Source: Paenibacillus sp. FSL R5-0912 (GTDB lineage: Bacteria > Bacillota > Bacilli > Paenibacillales > Paenibacillaceae). Taken from it: a DNA stretch of 64,000 nt. The notes beneath the pieces were generated by a model. That model searched no databases and had not been told where the DNA came from. It worked only from the letters and a program-made list of their open reading frames with translations. Where the stretch lies: the NCBI RefSeq assembly GCF_000758605.1, contig NZ_CP009282.1, positions 4,154,001-4,218,000 on the forward strand, in the 5' to 3' direction. Of the stretch, positions 25,107 through 34,271 are shown piece after piece; within the stretch, counting starts at the first letter, position 1, and the number at the start of each line of letters is the position of its first letter. Position numbers and translations under genes: made by a program.

Positions 25107-26255
25107 ATGGATGCTAATCCCCCAATTCAATGCAGGACCGCACAATATTCCCATATCGTTACGGAAGGCACTCATTATGAGGTCGGCCGTGCCTTGGGCG
25201 CTCATTACAAGCATAATTCCGAGCTCATCTCATTCTTAACCTCGCCGTTCATGGGGGCTTCCCCGCTGCTGCCGTCTGCGGCAGATAGAGTTATGGAGAA
25301 CTTCGAGAAGTATTGCCCCGGCATGAACGAAGAAATCAAAGGCTTCGCCGACGAGACAGGTATTGAACCCGGCAAGGTTGTGTTCTATTACTCCTACTTC
25401 CAGCCTTCCGGCCACTGCACGCAGGCTGTATACCGGACGGGCGGGCATACCTGTCATATGCGTAATTATGATTTTGGCTGGGAGGATGAGCCTTATAATC
25501 AGCTGCTGCTCAGTACAACACGGGTGAAGGGCAAACCTGCGCATACCGGCTTTGCGCTCCAGCTGTTCGGCCGTTATGACGGAATGAACGATGCAGGACT
25601 TACCGTAACAACTACATCGGGGAGAATCCGGCCGGAGATGACCGGGGAAGGCTTTATTTTTCCGGGAGTGGTCCGCGTCTTGCTCGATAACTGCTCCACT
25701 GCGGAAGAAGCGGCGCTGCTTATGCGTAGTATCCCCATCTCTGACTACCGCAATTTCCTGATCGCAGACGCCAAAGGCGATATCGTACTCGTTGAAACTG
25801 CCGGTACACAAAAAGAGGTCCAATATTATCCGGCAGCGGCTGGCGGGAAACGCAACCAGCTTGTCCTCTCAGCCAACCATTATACGCTTCCATCCATGCA
25901 GGTTCATAATCTGCAGGTAATGGGGAATTCGAGAACAAGGCATGAAGCGCTGCAGTCGGCACTTACGGACGAAGTTGCCCTCCAAAGCCCCGTGGCAGCC
26001 ATGCAAGCTATCGCAGGAACAGAATACCCTAAGGGAGACTGCTGTCATCATTACAGTGAGGGCTTCGGAACGTTATGGTCGATGGTCTGTGATAACTCGG
26101 CCCGAGAGGCGCATATCTGCTTCGGTTCCCCTCAGCTGAACAGCTGGAGGAGCTTTGGGTTCAACGACCCCGCCGGAGTCCGCGAATATCACGCGGTTCT
26201 TCCTGACCGCCCTTCCGCAGCCGGGTTCTGGGATCGGCTGCCTTCTGCAGAATAG
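25107..26255 (+). CDS. C45-type acyltransferase/peptidase (Ntn hydrolase, penicillin acyltransferase-like)
   Basis: A 382-residue member of the family of acyl-CoA:6-aminopenicillanate acyltransferase. These proteins mature by self-cleavage before a Cys that becomes the N-terminal nucleophile. Here GHCTQAV (about residues 106-112) matches the cleavage region and is followed by GGHTCHMRNYDFGW, the family's GRNxDW-like segment, then NDAGLTVTTTS. GAGAAGG lies 10 nt before the ATG. It has its own promoter and no secretion signal. Many bacterial relatives hydrolyse amides or N-acyl amino acids rather than make penicillins, so the substrate is open. Its last 95 bp overlap the 3' end of the opposing grpB-like gene. 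Confidence 0.82.
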   Translation: MDANPPIQCRTAQYSHIVTEGTHYEVGRALGAHYKHNSELISFLTSPFMGASPLLPSAADRVMENFEKYCPGMNEEIKGFADETGIEPGKVVFYYSYFQPSGHCTQAVYRTGGHTCHMRNYDFGWEDEPYNQLLLSTTRVKGKPAHTGFALQLFGRYDGMNDAGLTVTTTSGRIRPEMTGEGFIFPGVVRVLLDNCSTAEEAALLMRSIPISDYRNFLIADAKGDIVLVETAGTQKEVQYYPAAAGGKRNQLVLSANHYTLPSMQVHNLQVMGNSRTRHEALQSALTDEVALQSPVAAMQAIAGTEYPKGDCCHHYSEGFGTLWSMVCDNSAREAHICFGSPQLNSWRSFGFNDPAGVREYHAVLPDRPSAAGFWDRLPSAE

Positions 26256-26748
26256 AGTGCACGAACGCAGTCTTCCCCTCACAATACGAATCAATATCAT
26301 AACGATATTCTTGCGCGAGTCGCTGCTTAACCGCTTGATACTCCTCACGGGCAGACGGACGGTTGCGCAGATAATTGCGGAAAGCGATATGCTCAAGATA
26401 TCCCTTCCCGTCCTTCGGACATACGTAAAGGTGGTATTTCATAAATCCGTCCTCCTTCACGCTCCGGAAGGCTTCCCTGCCCTCAATCCCCAAATTGCCC
26501 TGATGCTCATAACCGTACTGCTGTAATCTCCGGATGATCTCCGGCAGCCTCTCATAGCTCTCCATCACCAGATCGATATCGATAACGGGTTTGGCCGATA
26601 ACCCCTCGATGGAGGTACTGCCCACATGCTCAGCCGCTATGATCAGATCTCCCGCGATCTCCAGCATCCGCGCTTCAATTCTGGCGTATTCTGCCTTCCA
26701 GGCCGGGTCGTAGGGAACCACTTCAACAACTTTTGTTTTCTCAGCGAT
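26161..26748 (-). CDS. GrpB/UPF0157 family protein (nucleotidyltransferase fold)
   Basis: About 195 residues with the GrpB pattern: VVEVVPYDPAW, HVGSTSIEGLSAKPVIDIDL (the GSTxxxG...DxD nucleotidyltransferase-like core) and KYHLYVCP. Known members have unclear roles, possibly CoA- or nucleotide-related. The start is unusual: a strong AAGGAGGGG (26763-26755) is followed 6 nt later by ATC (26748) with no ATG, GTG or TTG in range. An ATG at 26871 lies upstream of a TATAAT box, so it would not be transcribed from that promoter; a GTG at 26721 lacks a site. The 3' end overlaps the convergent hydrolase gene by 95 bp. Confidence 0.8.
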   Translation of the reverse strand: MAEKTKVVEVVPYDPAWKAEYARIEARMLEIAGDLIIAAEHVGSTSIEGLSAKPVIDIDLVMESYERLPEIIRRLQQYGYEHQGNLGIEGREAFRSVKEDGFMKYHLYVCPKDGKGYLEHIAFRNYLRNRPSAREEYQAVKQRLAQEYRYDIDSYCEGKTAFVHSILQKAADPRTRLRKGGQEEPRDIRGLRRGR

Positions 26749-26788
26749 GATCTTCCCCTCCTTGGTGAGAACAGTTTTTAGTAAATAT

Positions 26789-26807
26789 ATTATAGCGCAC
26801 CTGTCAA
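26789..26807 (-). promoter_or_regulatory. Candidate promoter elements for the grpB-like gene
   Basis: Minus-strand TATAAT at 26794-26789, with TTGACA at 26807-26802 only 7 nt before it. The two hexamers are too close to serve one promoter; TATAAT with a poor -35 or TTGACA with a later -10 (TTACTA) would both start transcription just before the ribosome site at 26763. Confidence 0.4.
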
Positions 26808-26913
26808 CGGGAGAGGATGCCTGCCTGCCAAGTATTCTATGTTTCGTTAAGTCTGCCGGGATAAAATGCAAACCGCTATCTCATACTATCCATCAGATAT
26901 GGAGGTGAACAGT

Positions 26914-27084
26914 GTGCCCAAGAACAGTGCAGATCCGAAGCATGACCGTGCTGATAACCGTGCCGATAAAAAGAACAACCAGCAGAATCACTCCAGCATC
27001 ACCGAAATCCCCCAGATGGTGAATCCGGATAAAGCCGAAGATTATGTGCCAAGCTTAAATGGCGTGACCAAGAACGAAAGCTGA
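26914..27084 (+). CDS. Small hydrophilic hypothetical protein
   Basis: 56 residues from the GTG at 26914 (MPKNSADPKHDRADNRAD...), very rich in Asp, Lys, Asn and Gln and probably disordered; the C-terminal half has MVNPDKAEDYVPSLNGV. GGAGG lies 8 nt upstream of the GTG; the ATG five codons earlier overlaps that site. A strong terminator follows. Function not recognised. Confidence 0.65.
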   Translation: MPKNSADPKHDRADNRADKKNNQQNHSSITEIPQMVNPDKAEDYVPSLNGVTKNES

Positions 27085-27089
27085 ATGTA

Positions 27090-27142
27090 AAAGGACCGGG
27101 CTTCGCCGATGGAAACATTTGGCGGAAGTCCGGTCTTTTTTT
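27090..27142 (+). terminator. Terminator
   Basis: Long stem beginning GGACCGGGCTTCGCC and closing GGCGGAAGTCCGGTC, then seven T residues. Confidence 0.88.
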
Positions 27143-27187
27143 ATGTTTCCGATGAAATTCCAGATCTCAAGCACAGCCGGGAATCAG

Positions 27188-27255
27188 AATTCATATATGA
27201 ATTAGAGTGTGTGAATCTGAACGGGCAATGTAGTGATAAAGTTAATGTAGTGATA
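27188..27255 (+). promoter_or_regulatory. Palindrome and direct repeats upstream of murI
   Basis: A perfect 16-bp palindrome AATTCATATATGAATT (27188-27203), then two perfect copies of AATGTAGTGATA at 27227-27238 and 27244-27255 (17 bp start to start), ending 43 bp before the glutamate racemase start. Likely regulatory; the binding protein is unknown. Confidence 0.4.
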
Positions 27256-27297
27256 GAATAATACAATCATTCTAATAATCACGGGAAGAGTGGAAAT

Positions 27298-28074
27298 ATG
27301 CGAATAGGATTTTTTGACTCCGGAATAGGCGGGTTAACGGTGCTTCATCAGGCACTGAAATTTCTGCCGCAAGAAGATTACCTCTTTTACGCAGACACTG
27401 CACATGTTCCTTATGGAGAGAAAACAAAAGAAGAAGTTAGAAAGTACATTCTAAATGCTGTAGATTTCATTGCTAAACACAATATAAAAGCTTTGGTTAT
27501 TGCTTGTAATACTGCCACCAGTATCGTGATTGAGGAGCTCCGAAGCCGGTATGACTTTCCTATCCTGGGCATCGAGCCGGCTGTGAAGCCAGCCATTGAA
27601 CAATCAGAAGGAAAACAAAAAAAGGTTCTGGTGTTAGCCACAAGACTTACGCTGCAGGAGAAGAAGTATCATGATTTAGTTCACCGTATAGATCATGGGG
27701 AAATTGTAAACAGTTTACCTCTTCCCGGACTGGTGCAGTTCGCTGAAAGCTTTGAATTTGATGAAAAGAAAATCATCCCCTATTTACATCAAGAATTGTC
27801 CCGGTTCAATTTGCAGCAGTACGGCACAGTGGTACTCGGATGCACTCATTTTCCTTATTTCGAGAATAGTCTCAAGAAGGTTTTCCCTGAAGACGTCGAT
27901 TTCATCTCAGGAAGTATTGGAACAGCCAGGCACCTGAAACGGATACTCGAACACAAAGGTCAGGTTAACCAAGGTACTGGTGATATCATTTTTTTCAAGT
28001 CTGGTGTGAAAGTTGAGAATACCTGCACATTAGGAAATTACCATCGACTGTTTAAACTTCTGGATGAACTGTGA
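27298..28074 (+). CDS. murI: Glutamate racemase (YrpC-like)
   Basis: A 258-residue racemase making D-glutamate for peptidoglycan. Both catalytic Cys regions are present: ACNTATS near residue 70 and GCTHFP near 180, with DSGIGG at the N-terminus and PYGEK after it. The sequence is closest in pattern to Bacillus YrpC, the secondary glutamate racemase, rather than RacE, so another copy probably exists in the genome. The ribosome site is weak (GGAAGAGTGG). Codon use is more AT-rich than in neighbouring genes. It is followed 52 bp later by a GNAT gene. Confidence 0.93.
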   Translation: MRIGFFDSGIGGLTVLHQALKFLPQEDYLFYADTAHVPYGEKTKEEVRKYILNAVDFIAKHNIKALVIACNTATSIVIEELRSRYDFPILGIEPAVKPAIEQSEGKQKKVLVLATRLTLQEKKYHDLVHRIDHGEIVNSLPLPGLVQFAESFEFDEKKIIPYLHQELSRFNLQQYGTVVLGCTHFPYFENSLKKVFPEDVDFISGSIGTARHLKRILEHKGQVNQGTGDIIFFKSGVKVENTCTLGNYHRLFKLLDEL

Positions 28075-28126
28075 ATTTAATTATGTTCAGCTGCTGATGA
28101 TTACCGGAGAAAAGGAAGTGTATGAC

Positions 28127-28900
28127 TTGAGCCACTATGAAGCGATCATGGGGAGATTACGCCGTAGCCCCCTGAAGAATATAACGCTGCTCAAAATGAT
28201 GACCGCCTATCACAATCAGATTGACAGTACGCTGATCGAACAGCGTGATCGCTGGGGGGTGTTATTGCTGATGCCTGCCGTGACCTTCCCCTACGATCAC
28301 AGAACCTATCCGGAAGCCGACACCGTTGTGCTTATGGACTACAGCAGCCCGGAGGTCTTCCCCGCCCTGCTGAAGCTGCTGCCAAGGGACGCCAGGCTCA
28401 TATTTAAACTGCAGGAGGATGCTTACCGCCAGGCGCTGGAACCATATTTCACGCTGCATAAAGTCCGCAGTCTCTATTCTTATTCTACGGCCGAAGGCCA
28501 AACCTTCATCGCAGACGGGGCATGCATCGTAAGTGAAGCAATAGATGAACGGCTACTGCCGTTATGGATGGCAAACGATTATTCACAAGGGGAAATTAGT
28601 CAATATTTTCAGGAGGGGGCTTTCTCTGTAGCATTGTTTGAGGGAGACGTGCCTCTCAGCACTTGTTTTGTATTCCGCAATGAGGAGTCTGTCTGGGAGA
28701 TTGGAGCTGTACATACGGCTGTTGCCGCAAGAAAAAACGGATTGGCGCAGCGCGTAGTCCGTACAGCGTTATACCACACTCTGCAAAGAGGATATATTCC
28801 GAGGTATCAGGTACTTGAAGACAATCTCAGCTCCATCCGTCTGGCTGAATCGATTGGGCTTACCCCCGCAGTGAAGCTTGAGCACTGGATTAACTATTAA
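28127..28900 (+). CDS. GNAT-family acetyltransferase
   Basis: About 257 residues; the N-terminal ~130 are not recognised and the C-terminal part is a GNAT fold with VHTAVAARKNGLAQRVVRTAL (acetyl-CoA loop) and EDNLSSIRLAESIGL. I chose the TTG at 28127 because AAAGGAAG lies 8 nt before it; an upstream frame reaching 28064 would overlap murI. Probably co-transcribed with murI. The acceptor is unknown. Confidence 0.8.
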   Translation: MSHYEAIMGRLRRSPLKNITLLKMMTAYHNQIDSTLIEQRDRWGVLLLMPAVTFPYDHRTYPEADTVVLMDYSSPEVFPALLKLLPRDARLIFKLQEDAYRQALEPYFTLHKVRSLYSYSTAEGQTFIADGACIVSEAIDERLLPLWMANDYSQGEISQYFQEGAFSVALFEGDVPLSTCFVFRNEESVWEIGAVHTAVAARKNGLAQRVVRTALYHTLQRGYIPRYQVLEDNLSSIRLAESIGLTPAVKLEHWINY

Positions 28901-28991
28901 CGGTTATCTCAGCATTCAAAATAATATATACTGTTAGAAACAGGTATCTGTCTTTGGAGCCTCTGCTCACAAACTATGAAGGAGTTAACCT

Positions 28992-29357
28992 ATGAGTTAT
29001 CAACCCCCACCCTTTGGAGATCAGGAATTTTATCAACAGTTTCCCCCGCCGCCCCGCCAAGAGCGGACGAACGGCAAAGCGATCGCAGCACTGGTGCTCG
29101 GCATTCTCTCCATCGTAGTTCCTTATATCGGACTTATCTTCGGGATTATTGCGATCGTTCTGGCTGCACTCGCCTTCAAGGAGATCCGTCTCCGCTTTGA
29201 GCAAGGGCGGGGGCTGGCGATTGCCGGGCTGGTCTGCGGGATTGTCGGCACCATCATTTATGCTGTACTAATCCTCTTGTTTGTTCTTGCACTCGTGCTT
29301 TTTGGTAATATTGACACCGACACGGTGAATTATTTCAATAATTTAAACAGCTTCTAA
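28992..29357 (+). CDS. DUF4190-type membrane protein
   Basis: 121 residues: a Pro/Gln-rich cytosolic head (MSYQPPPFGDQEFYQQFPPPP), then NGKAIAALVLGILSIVVPYI, a second span after a charged loop, and LAIAGLVCGIVGTIIYAV. This is the two- to three-span DUF4190 arrangement. AAGGAG lies 7 nt before the ATG. Ends at a bidirectional terminator shared with the response-regulator gene. Function unknown. Confidence 0.8.
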   Translation: MSYQPPPFGDQEFYQQFPPPPRQERTNGKAIAALVLGILSIVVPYIGLIFGIIAIVLAALAFKEIRLRFEQGRGLAIAGLVCGIVGTIIYAVLILLFVLALVLFGNIDTDTVNYFNNLNSF

Positions 29358-29373
29358 ATGGTGAAAAATTAAT

Positions 29374-29422
29374 AAAAGGAAGCAGACACCGGTTTCGATA
29401 ACCAGTGCCAGCTTCCTTTTAT
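29374..29422. terminator. Bidirectional terminator
   Basis: AAAAGGAAGC / GCTTCCTTTT stem with an inner ACCGGTTTCGATAACCAGT loop; it overlaps the stop codon of the minus-strand response regulator. Confidence 0.8.
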
Positions 29423-30630
29423 TGTTGCGGCGGAGTACCCCTGCTCATGAGTATGTTGATGCTCTCCTGCTGACGGTATTCCGTTGGTGTAAGCTGAAAT
29501 TTCTTACGGAACATTTGCGTGAAGTGGCGCATGTCCTGATAACCGACACGTTCAGCAATTTCAGCCAGCTTCAGCTTGGGATTGAGCAGCAGCAGCTTAG
29601 CCTGCTCCAGCCGCAGGGAGGTTACATATTCCTTATAGCCCTGCCCCGTCTTCTGCTTAAACAGCTGGCTGAAGTACGCCGGATTCAGGAACACCACCGA
29701 AGCCATTTTCTCCAGAGACAGATCCTCGTAGAAATGCTCCTTGATATAGTGCAGCGCAACATCTATGGCCTTCTCCCCGCTGCCTTTCAACGGCTCCAGT
29801 TCAAGCGCCTGGGAGGCCGAAGCCTCCCGCATCCGCTTCACAACCTGCGGCACGGTGTTGAAGTCGTAGCTGAGCCCGGAGTGGATGATCTGGAAAGGAA
29901 TCTTCAGATAATGCGTCAAATGAGCCTTGACCTCTTCCTGGAAAAGCTCCACCCGGACATTCTCACCCGGCGTTATAAGGCCAAGCAGACTCTGCCGGTC
30001 ATAGCTGACAACGAATCCCCGTCCATGCAGGTCGATCAGCTCAGACAGCACATTCTCGACGATGAAATGCTCCAGGCGGACGCTTTTGTCACCCGGGTCC
30101 AGCTGGACCATTACCAGATAGAAGTGGTTGTAATCTTCAATAAAAGGCTCAATATCCAGATTCCCGATATCCAGCCCCGAAGCCAGCCGCTGGAATACCC
30201 CCTCGCGGAGGAATCTCAGACTGGCCTTCAGCCGCTCGCCTTGCCGCGAAATATTATTATCCTGCTGGATTTCCGTCGTTAGGCTATCAATAAGCTCCGT
30301 CAGCTTTGTTTTGCCAATCGGCTTAAGCAGATAGTCTCTCGCACCCAGCCGGACTGCTTCCTGCGCATAGGAGAATTCGCTATGGGCAGAGATGACAATC
30401 CATTTCACATACGGATAGCGGCGCTTCGAGATCTTCATGAATTCGAGGCCGTTCATTCCCGGCATCAGAATATCAGTCAGCACAATGTGGATGCGCTGTT
30501 CTTCCATAATTTTAACCGCTTCTTCCGCCCGCGCGGCCACGAATACCTGATGCTCCGGGCTAATCTGCCCAATGGTGCGCTTGATGCCTTCACGGATGAC
30601 CCGTTCATCATCGGCAATAAGAATATTCAC
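29419..30630 (-). CDS. YesN-type response regulator (AraC output)
   Basis: 403 residues. Receiver domain at 1-120 with acidic pocket ADDE, phospho-Asp in VLTDILMPG and Lys in YLLKPIG. A central region of about 180 residues precedes the C-terminal AraC double helix-turn-helix (YEDLSLEKMASVVFLNPAYF; KLAEIAERVGYQDMRHFTQMF). The GTG start has AAGGAGATC upstream and overlaps the kinase gene by 4 nt (GTGA). It should activate the adjoining sugar importer operon when phosphorylated by the partner kinase. Confidence 0.93.
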   Translation of the reverse strand: MNILIADDERVIREGIKRTIGQISPEHQVFVAARAEEAVKIMEEQRIHIVLTDILMPGMNGLEFMKISKRRYPYVKWIVISAHSEFSYAQEAVRLGARDYLLKPIGKTKLTELIDSLTTEIQQDNNISRQGERLKASLRFLREGVFQRLASGLDIGNLDIEPFIEDYNHFYLVMVQLDPGDKSVRLEHFIVENVLSELIDLHGRGFVVSYDRQSLLGLITPGENVRVELFQEEVKAHLTHYLKIPFQIIHSGLSYDFNTVPQVVKRMREASASQALELEPLKGSGEKAIDVALHYIKEHFYEDLSLEKMASVVFLNPAYFSQLFKQKTGQGYKEYVTSLRLEQAKLLLLNPKLKLAEIAERVGYQDMRHFTQMFRKKFQLTPTEYRQQESINILMSRGTPPQQ

Positions 30631-32405
30631 GTAGTCTGATCTCCTTCCACTGAAATCGGCAGCACGATGGCAACCTGTGTCCCTTCTCCGGGGAAACTCT
30701 GAATCTGCAGACCGTAACACTCTCCGAACATGAACTGCAGCCGGCGGTGCAGATTTTGCAGGCCGATACCGCTTTTGCCGCTCTCCTTGGGGCCCGGACC
30801 CGGATTGTCCCCGTTCAGTGAGCCCTGGAGCGTTTCCAGTTGCTCCTCATTCATTCCGTTTCCGTTGTCTTCCACAATCAGTCTAAGAACGGAACCTTCT
30901 TCCCTGGTATATACCTTCAGAATACCCTGCCGGCCTAGTGATTCCAGACCGTGCTTGACGGCATTTTCAATTACTGGCTGGACCGTCATTTTGGGAACAC
31001 GGATGTCCAGCCAGCGTTCATCGATCTCCGTAATAATCTGCAGCCGGCCTTCCAGCCGGATCGATATAATCTTCAGATAATGACCAATCTGCTCCAGCTC
31101 TTCGCGCAGGCTCACTTCCGCCCCATCCTCCCACTGGCTGCTGTAACGGAACATCGAGGACAGGGACAAGACCAGCTCACCCAGCTGCTCATTGCCTTCC
31201 TCATCCAGCATCCAGTAGATCATATCGAGGGTATTGTACAGGAAATGCGGATTGACCTGGGACTGCAGCGCATGCAGCTCAGCATTCTTCTCACTGACGG
31301 ACGAGAGCTTCACGCGCTCAATCAGCTCCTCGATCCGCCGGACCATCCGGTTGAAGGAAGCCACTAGAATATTAATCTCCTGATAGGAGGAGACATTGAC
31401 CATTCCGCGGAAGTTACCGACCTCTACCTGCCTCATCTCCCGGATCAGCTTCTTCAGCGGCGAGGAGATGGTCTGAGATACGATCGAGGCAATCAGCGTT
31501 GAGACAATAACCAGTGCCGAGATGACGATCAACAAATAACGCTTCATCTCAATCAGCTCTACATTCAAATCCTTGTCCGGGGTAATACTCATCACCCACC
31601 AGCCGGAGAAAGACAGCTTGGAGGCTACGACCAGCCGGTCGCTTTGCTGCTCAACCATCACATTCTGCGAAGTCGGCAGCATAGGCAGATTGGAGACGTC
31701 CGGCGTCGGATCTGTAGCAGAAGTGACAAAACGTCCATCCGGAGACATCAGATACACCTGGCTGTGCTCACCGAGCTTCAGGTTCTCAAGGGCATCCAGA
31801 ACCGGCTGCGGATTCGTCTCATACAGCACAATCCCGATCGGCTTATGCTCATTCAGATCATAAATCTGCCGGCCGAAGGCGAACACCGGGCTGTCTTCCA
31901 CCTGATCGATCAGGGAATGCTGGTACACCCCGAGCCAGACCATTTTACCTGACGAGGCCTGCAACTGGTGATACCAGTCTTCATCGGCGTAATCCGGATC
32001 GACCACGTTCATATAATTCCCGTAATTATAAATCTTCCCTCTGTCTGTAATCACATGAATGCCCACCAGGTCATCCCGTGAGTAAAAAATCGAGCCGATG
32101 ATATTCGTCACGGTCTGCTCATTAATATAAGCCACCGCCGGCCCATCGGTTTTCTCATTAATCAGACGAATCATCTCGAAGTTATTGCTGAGCGATTTGG
32201 ACAATGCATCATAGCCCTTGTAGAGGAGTGTGAACAACCCTGCGGTCTGGGCGACGTTTTTTTGCGACAAATCACTGATCTTCTCATGCAACTGGTCCGT
32301 AGTCCGGTTATAGTACAGCAAGCTGACAATAAGCAGAATACTGGACATGCAAAAAAGAAACAGCAAGAACAACCGATGATGGATGGAATGAAAGCCGCTT
32401 TTCAT
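30627..32405 (-). CDS. YesM-type sensor histidine kinase
   Basis: 592 residues: membrane span about 15-35, a large extracellular Cache-like sensor (about 40-290), second span about 295-320, HAMP (SPLKKLIREMRQVEVGNF), then the His-kinase box LHALQSQVNPHFLYNTLD and an HATPase with NAVKHGLE, VEDNGNGM and GKSGIGLQN. AAAGGAG lies 9 nt before the chosen ATG (MKSGFHS). It is encoded between the sugar permeases and its response regulator; the probable ligand is the imported sugar or its bound binding protein. Confidence 0.93.
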   Translation of the reverse strand: MKSGFHSIHHRLFLLFLFCMSSILLIVSLLYYNRTTDQLHEKISDLSQKNVAQTAGLFTLLYKGYDALSKSLSNNFEMIRLINEKTDGPAVAYINEQTVTNIIGSIFYSRDDLVGIHVITDRGKIYNYGNYMNVVDPDYADEDWYHQLQASSGKMVWLGVYQHSLIDQVEDSPVFAFGRQIYDLNEHKPIGIVLYETNPQPVLDALENLKLGEHSQVYLMSPDGRFVTSATDPTPDVSNLPMLPTSQNVMVEQQSDRLVVASKLSFSGWWVMSITPDKDLNVELIEMKRYLLIVISALVIVSTLIASIVSQTISSPLKKLIREMRQVEVGNFRGMVNVSSYQEINILVASFNRMVRRIEELIERVKLSSVSEKNAELHALQSQVNPHFLYNTLDMIYWMLDEEGNEQLGELVLSLSSMFRYSSQWEDGAEVSLREELEQIGHYLKIISIRLEGRLQIITEIDERWLDIRVPKMTVQPVIENAVKHGLESLGRQGILKVYTREEGSVLRLIVEDNGNGMNEEQLETLQGSLNGDNPGPGPKESGKSGIGLQNLHRRLQFMFGECYGLQIQSFPGEGTQVAIVLPISVEGDQTT

Positions 32406-32498
32406 AGGACTCTCTCCTTTCAACACCCTGTCCTGCCGTTTCCTATTATAAATCTAACCTAATTTTATATGCAACGCGTGAATTAATAATTCTGCAGA

Positions 32499-33323
32499 TC
32501 AGCCTTTGACAGCCCCTGCCACCATGCCTTTAGTAATCTGGTTGGACAGGAAGAAGTAGATCAGGATAACCGGCAGCGCGCCCATAACGAGGAATGCACC
32601 GATGTTGCCGTAGTTGACCGAATACTGGCTGACGAAGGTGTAGACCCCGAATGGCAGGGTTTTGAGCTTCTCGGACGAGATGAACGTTGCCGCCAGGATG
32701 TACTCGTTCCAGATGTTGATGAAGGTCAGGATACATACCGTCATTACCGGTGGCACTGACACCGGAAGAATAATGCTGCGGAAGATCCGGTACACACTCG
32801 CTCCGTCGATGAACGCCGACTCTTCAATCTCATGCGGGATAGCTCTCATAAATCCGCTTAGGATAAAGACGGCGATTGGCGTGGAGAATGCGACATAAGG
32901 CAGAATCAGCGACCAATGAGTATTTAGGATATGCATGTTTTTGAAAATAATCATCAGAGGCAGCAGGGTGGCCTGCATCGGAATCATCATCCCCATCAGG
33001 AAGATGGTCATCACGAGATTACCGTATTTCCAGCGGAACCGTGAGATTGCATAAGCAGCCATTGAGGCCAGCAGGATGACACAGATCATCGTAAACGCAG
33101 TAACAAATACGCTGTTGGACAAGTATTTCAAGTAGCTGCCCGAGGTATAAGCCTCGTAGTAGTTATGCCATTGAAATTTTTTCGGGAAGGAAAAGAAGCT
33201 GCCGTCCAAAATTTCTTCATTGGTCTTCAAGGAGTAAAGAAGCAGCCATAACAGCGGGTATAGCTGGGTGACCACAGGGATGGCAAAAAGAAGATACACG
33301 ATTCCTTTTTTTAATTTACGCAT
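32499..33323 (-). CDS. CUT1 sugar ABC transporter permease (MalG-like)
   Basis: 274 residues, six membrane spans, with the EAA loop IEESAFIDGASVYRIFRSIILP that docks the ATPase. AGGAAAGGAG precedes the ATG. Second permease of the importer, 18 bp after the first. No ATPase gene lies in the operon, so a shared MsmX-type ATPase probably energises it. Confidence 0.93.
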   Translation of the reverse strand: MRKLKKGIVYLLFAIPVVTQLYPLLWLLLYSLKTNEEILDGSFFSFPKKFQWHNYYEAYTSGSYLKYLSNSVFVTAFTMICVILLASMAAYAISRFRWKYGNLVMTIFLMGMMIPMQATLLPLMIIFKNMHILNTHWSLILPYVAFSTPIAVFILSGFMRAIPHEIEESAFIDGASVYRIFRSIILPVSVPPVMTVCILTFINIWNEYILAATFISSEKLKTLPFGVYTFVSQYSVNYGNIGAFLVMGALPVILIYFFLSNQITKGMVAGAVKG

Positions 33324-33341
33324 GATTCGCGCACTCCTTTC

Positions 33342-34232
33342 CTAGTTGTATTTTTTCTCAAGTTTATTGAAGATGGTATTGATCACTCCGGTAAAGATGA
33401 GACAGACAACAACCAGGAACGTTGCGATCGCACTGCCGTATCCATACTTGAAGGACATGAAGGAACTGTTATACATATGGGTTGAGATGACATCCGTCGC
33501 ATGCGCCGGACCGCCGCCTGTCATGACCATGACCAGATCGAAGGCCTGCAGGGAGCCGATAAACGCCAGGATAATCGATATTTTGAAGATCGGAACAATC
33601 AGCGGAAGGGTAATATAACGATCCGCTTTGAAACCGTCTGCTCCGTCAATTTTGGCCGCTTCATATAGCTCATCAGGAATATTCTGCACGCCGGTATACT
33701 GGATCAGCAGATGGTAGCCGAAGAACTGCCAGAGGGATACCAGATAAAGGGAATACATGGCGATGTTCGGCTCGGTGAGCCAGTTGTGAGTCCAGCTGTC
33801 AAGACCCAGTGACACCAGCACGCCGTTCAGCATGCCTCCCATGGAAGTAGGGTTGTAGATGGTCTTCCAGAGTTGTCCAATGATAACAACCGACAGGATA
33901 ACCGGTGTGAAGTAGATCGACACCAGTGTGTTGGCTTTTTTGAGATAACGGTTAAGCAGGATAGCCATTCCTAAGCAAAGTGGAATTTCCAGCATGGAAG
34001 CTACTGCATACAGCAGGGTTCTTCGTACGGAAGGCCAGAACACAGGATCATTGAAGAACATATCTTTGAAATTGCCTAAACCAATAAACTCCGCAGTAGT
34101 AAGACCGTCCCACTTCAATAAGCCCGTATATAATGATACCAGTATGGGAACAAACACAAGGCACACGTACAAGAGCAGACATGGCAGTATGAAGACGGCT
34201 ATTGTGCGTGCTGGCACCTTAAGTACTTTCAT
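33342..34232 (-). CDS. CUT1 sugar ABC transporter permease (MalF-like)
   Basis: 296 residues, six spans, EAA loop LYEAAKIDGADGFKADRYITLP. AGGAGG lies 9 nt before the ATG. It follows the binding-protein gene after a 171-bp spacer holding a strong hairpin, which likely lowers permease output relative to the binding protein. Confidence 0.93.
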   Translation of the reverse strand: MKVLKVPARTIAVFILPCLLLYVCLVFVPILVSLYTGLLKWDGLTTAEFIGLGNFKDMFFNDPVFWPSVRRTLLYAVASMLEIPLCLGMAILLNRYLKKANTLVSIYFTPVILSVVIIGQLWKTIYNPTSMGGMLNGVLVSLGLDSWTHNWLTEPNIAMYSLYLVSLWQFFGYHLLIQYTGVQNIPDELYEAAKIDGADGFKADRYITLPLIVPIFKISIILAFIGSLQAFDLVMVMTGGGPAHATDVISTHMYNSSFMSFKYGYGSAIATFLVVVCLIFTGVINTIFNKLEKKYN

Positions 34233-34271
34233 CTTTCCCGCCTCCTAAACAAGCAGATTCTTTGTCTATTT

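Noticed and set aside
25107..26255. A beta-lactam biosynthesis gene
   Set aside because: The family relation is to penicillin acyltransferase, but no other beta-lactam genes are nearby and most bacterial relatives act on other amides.
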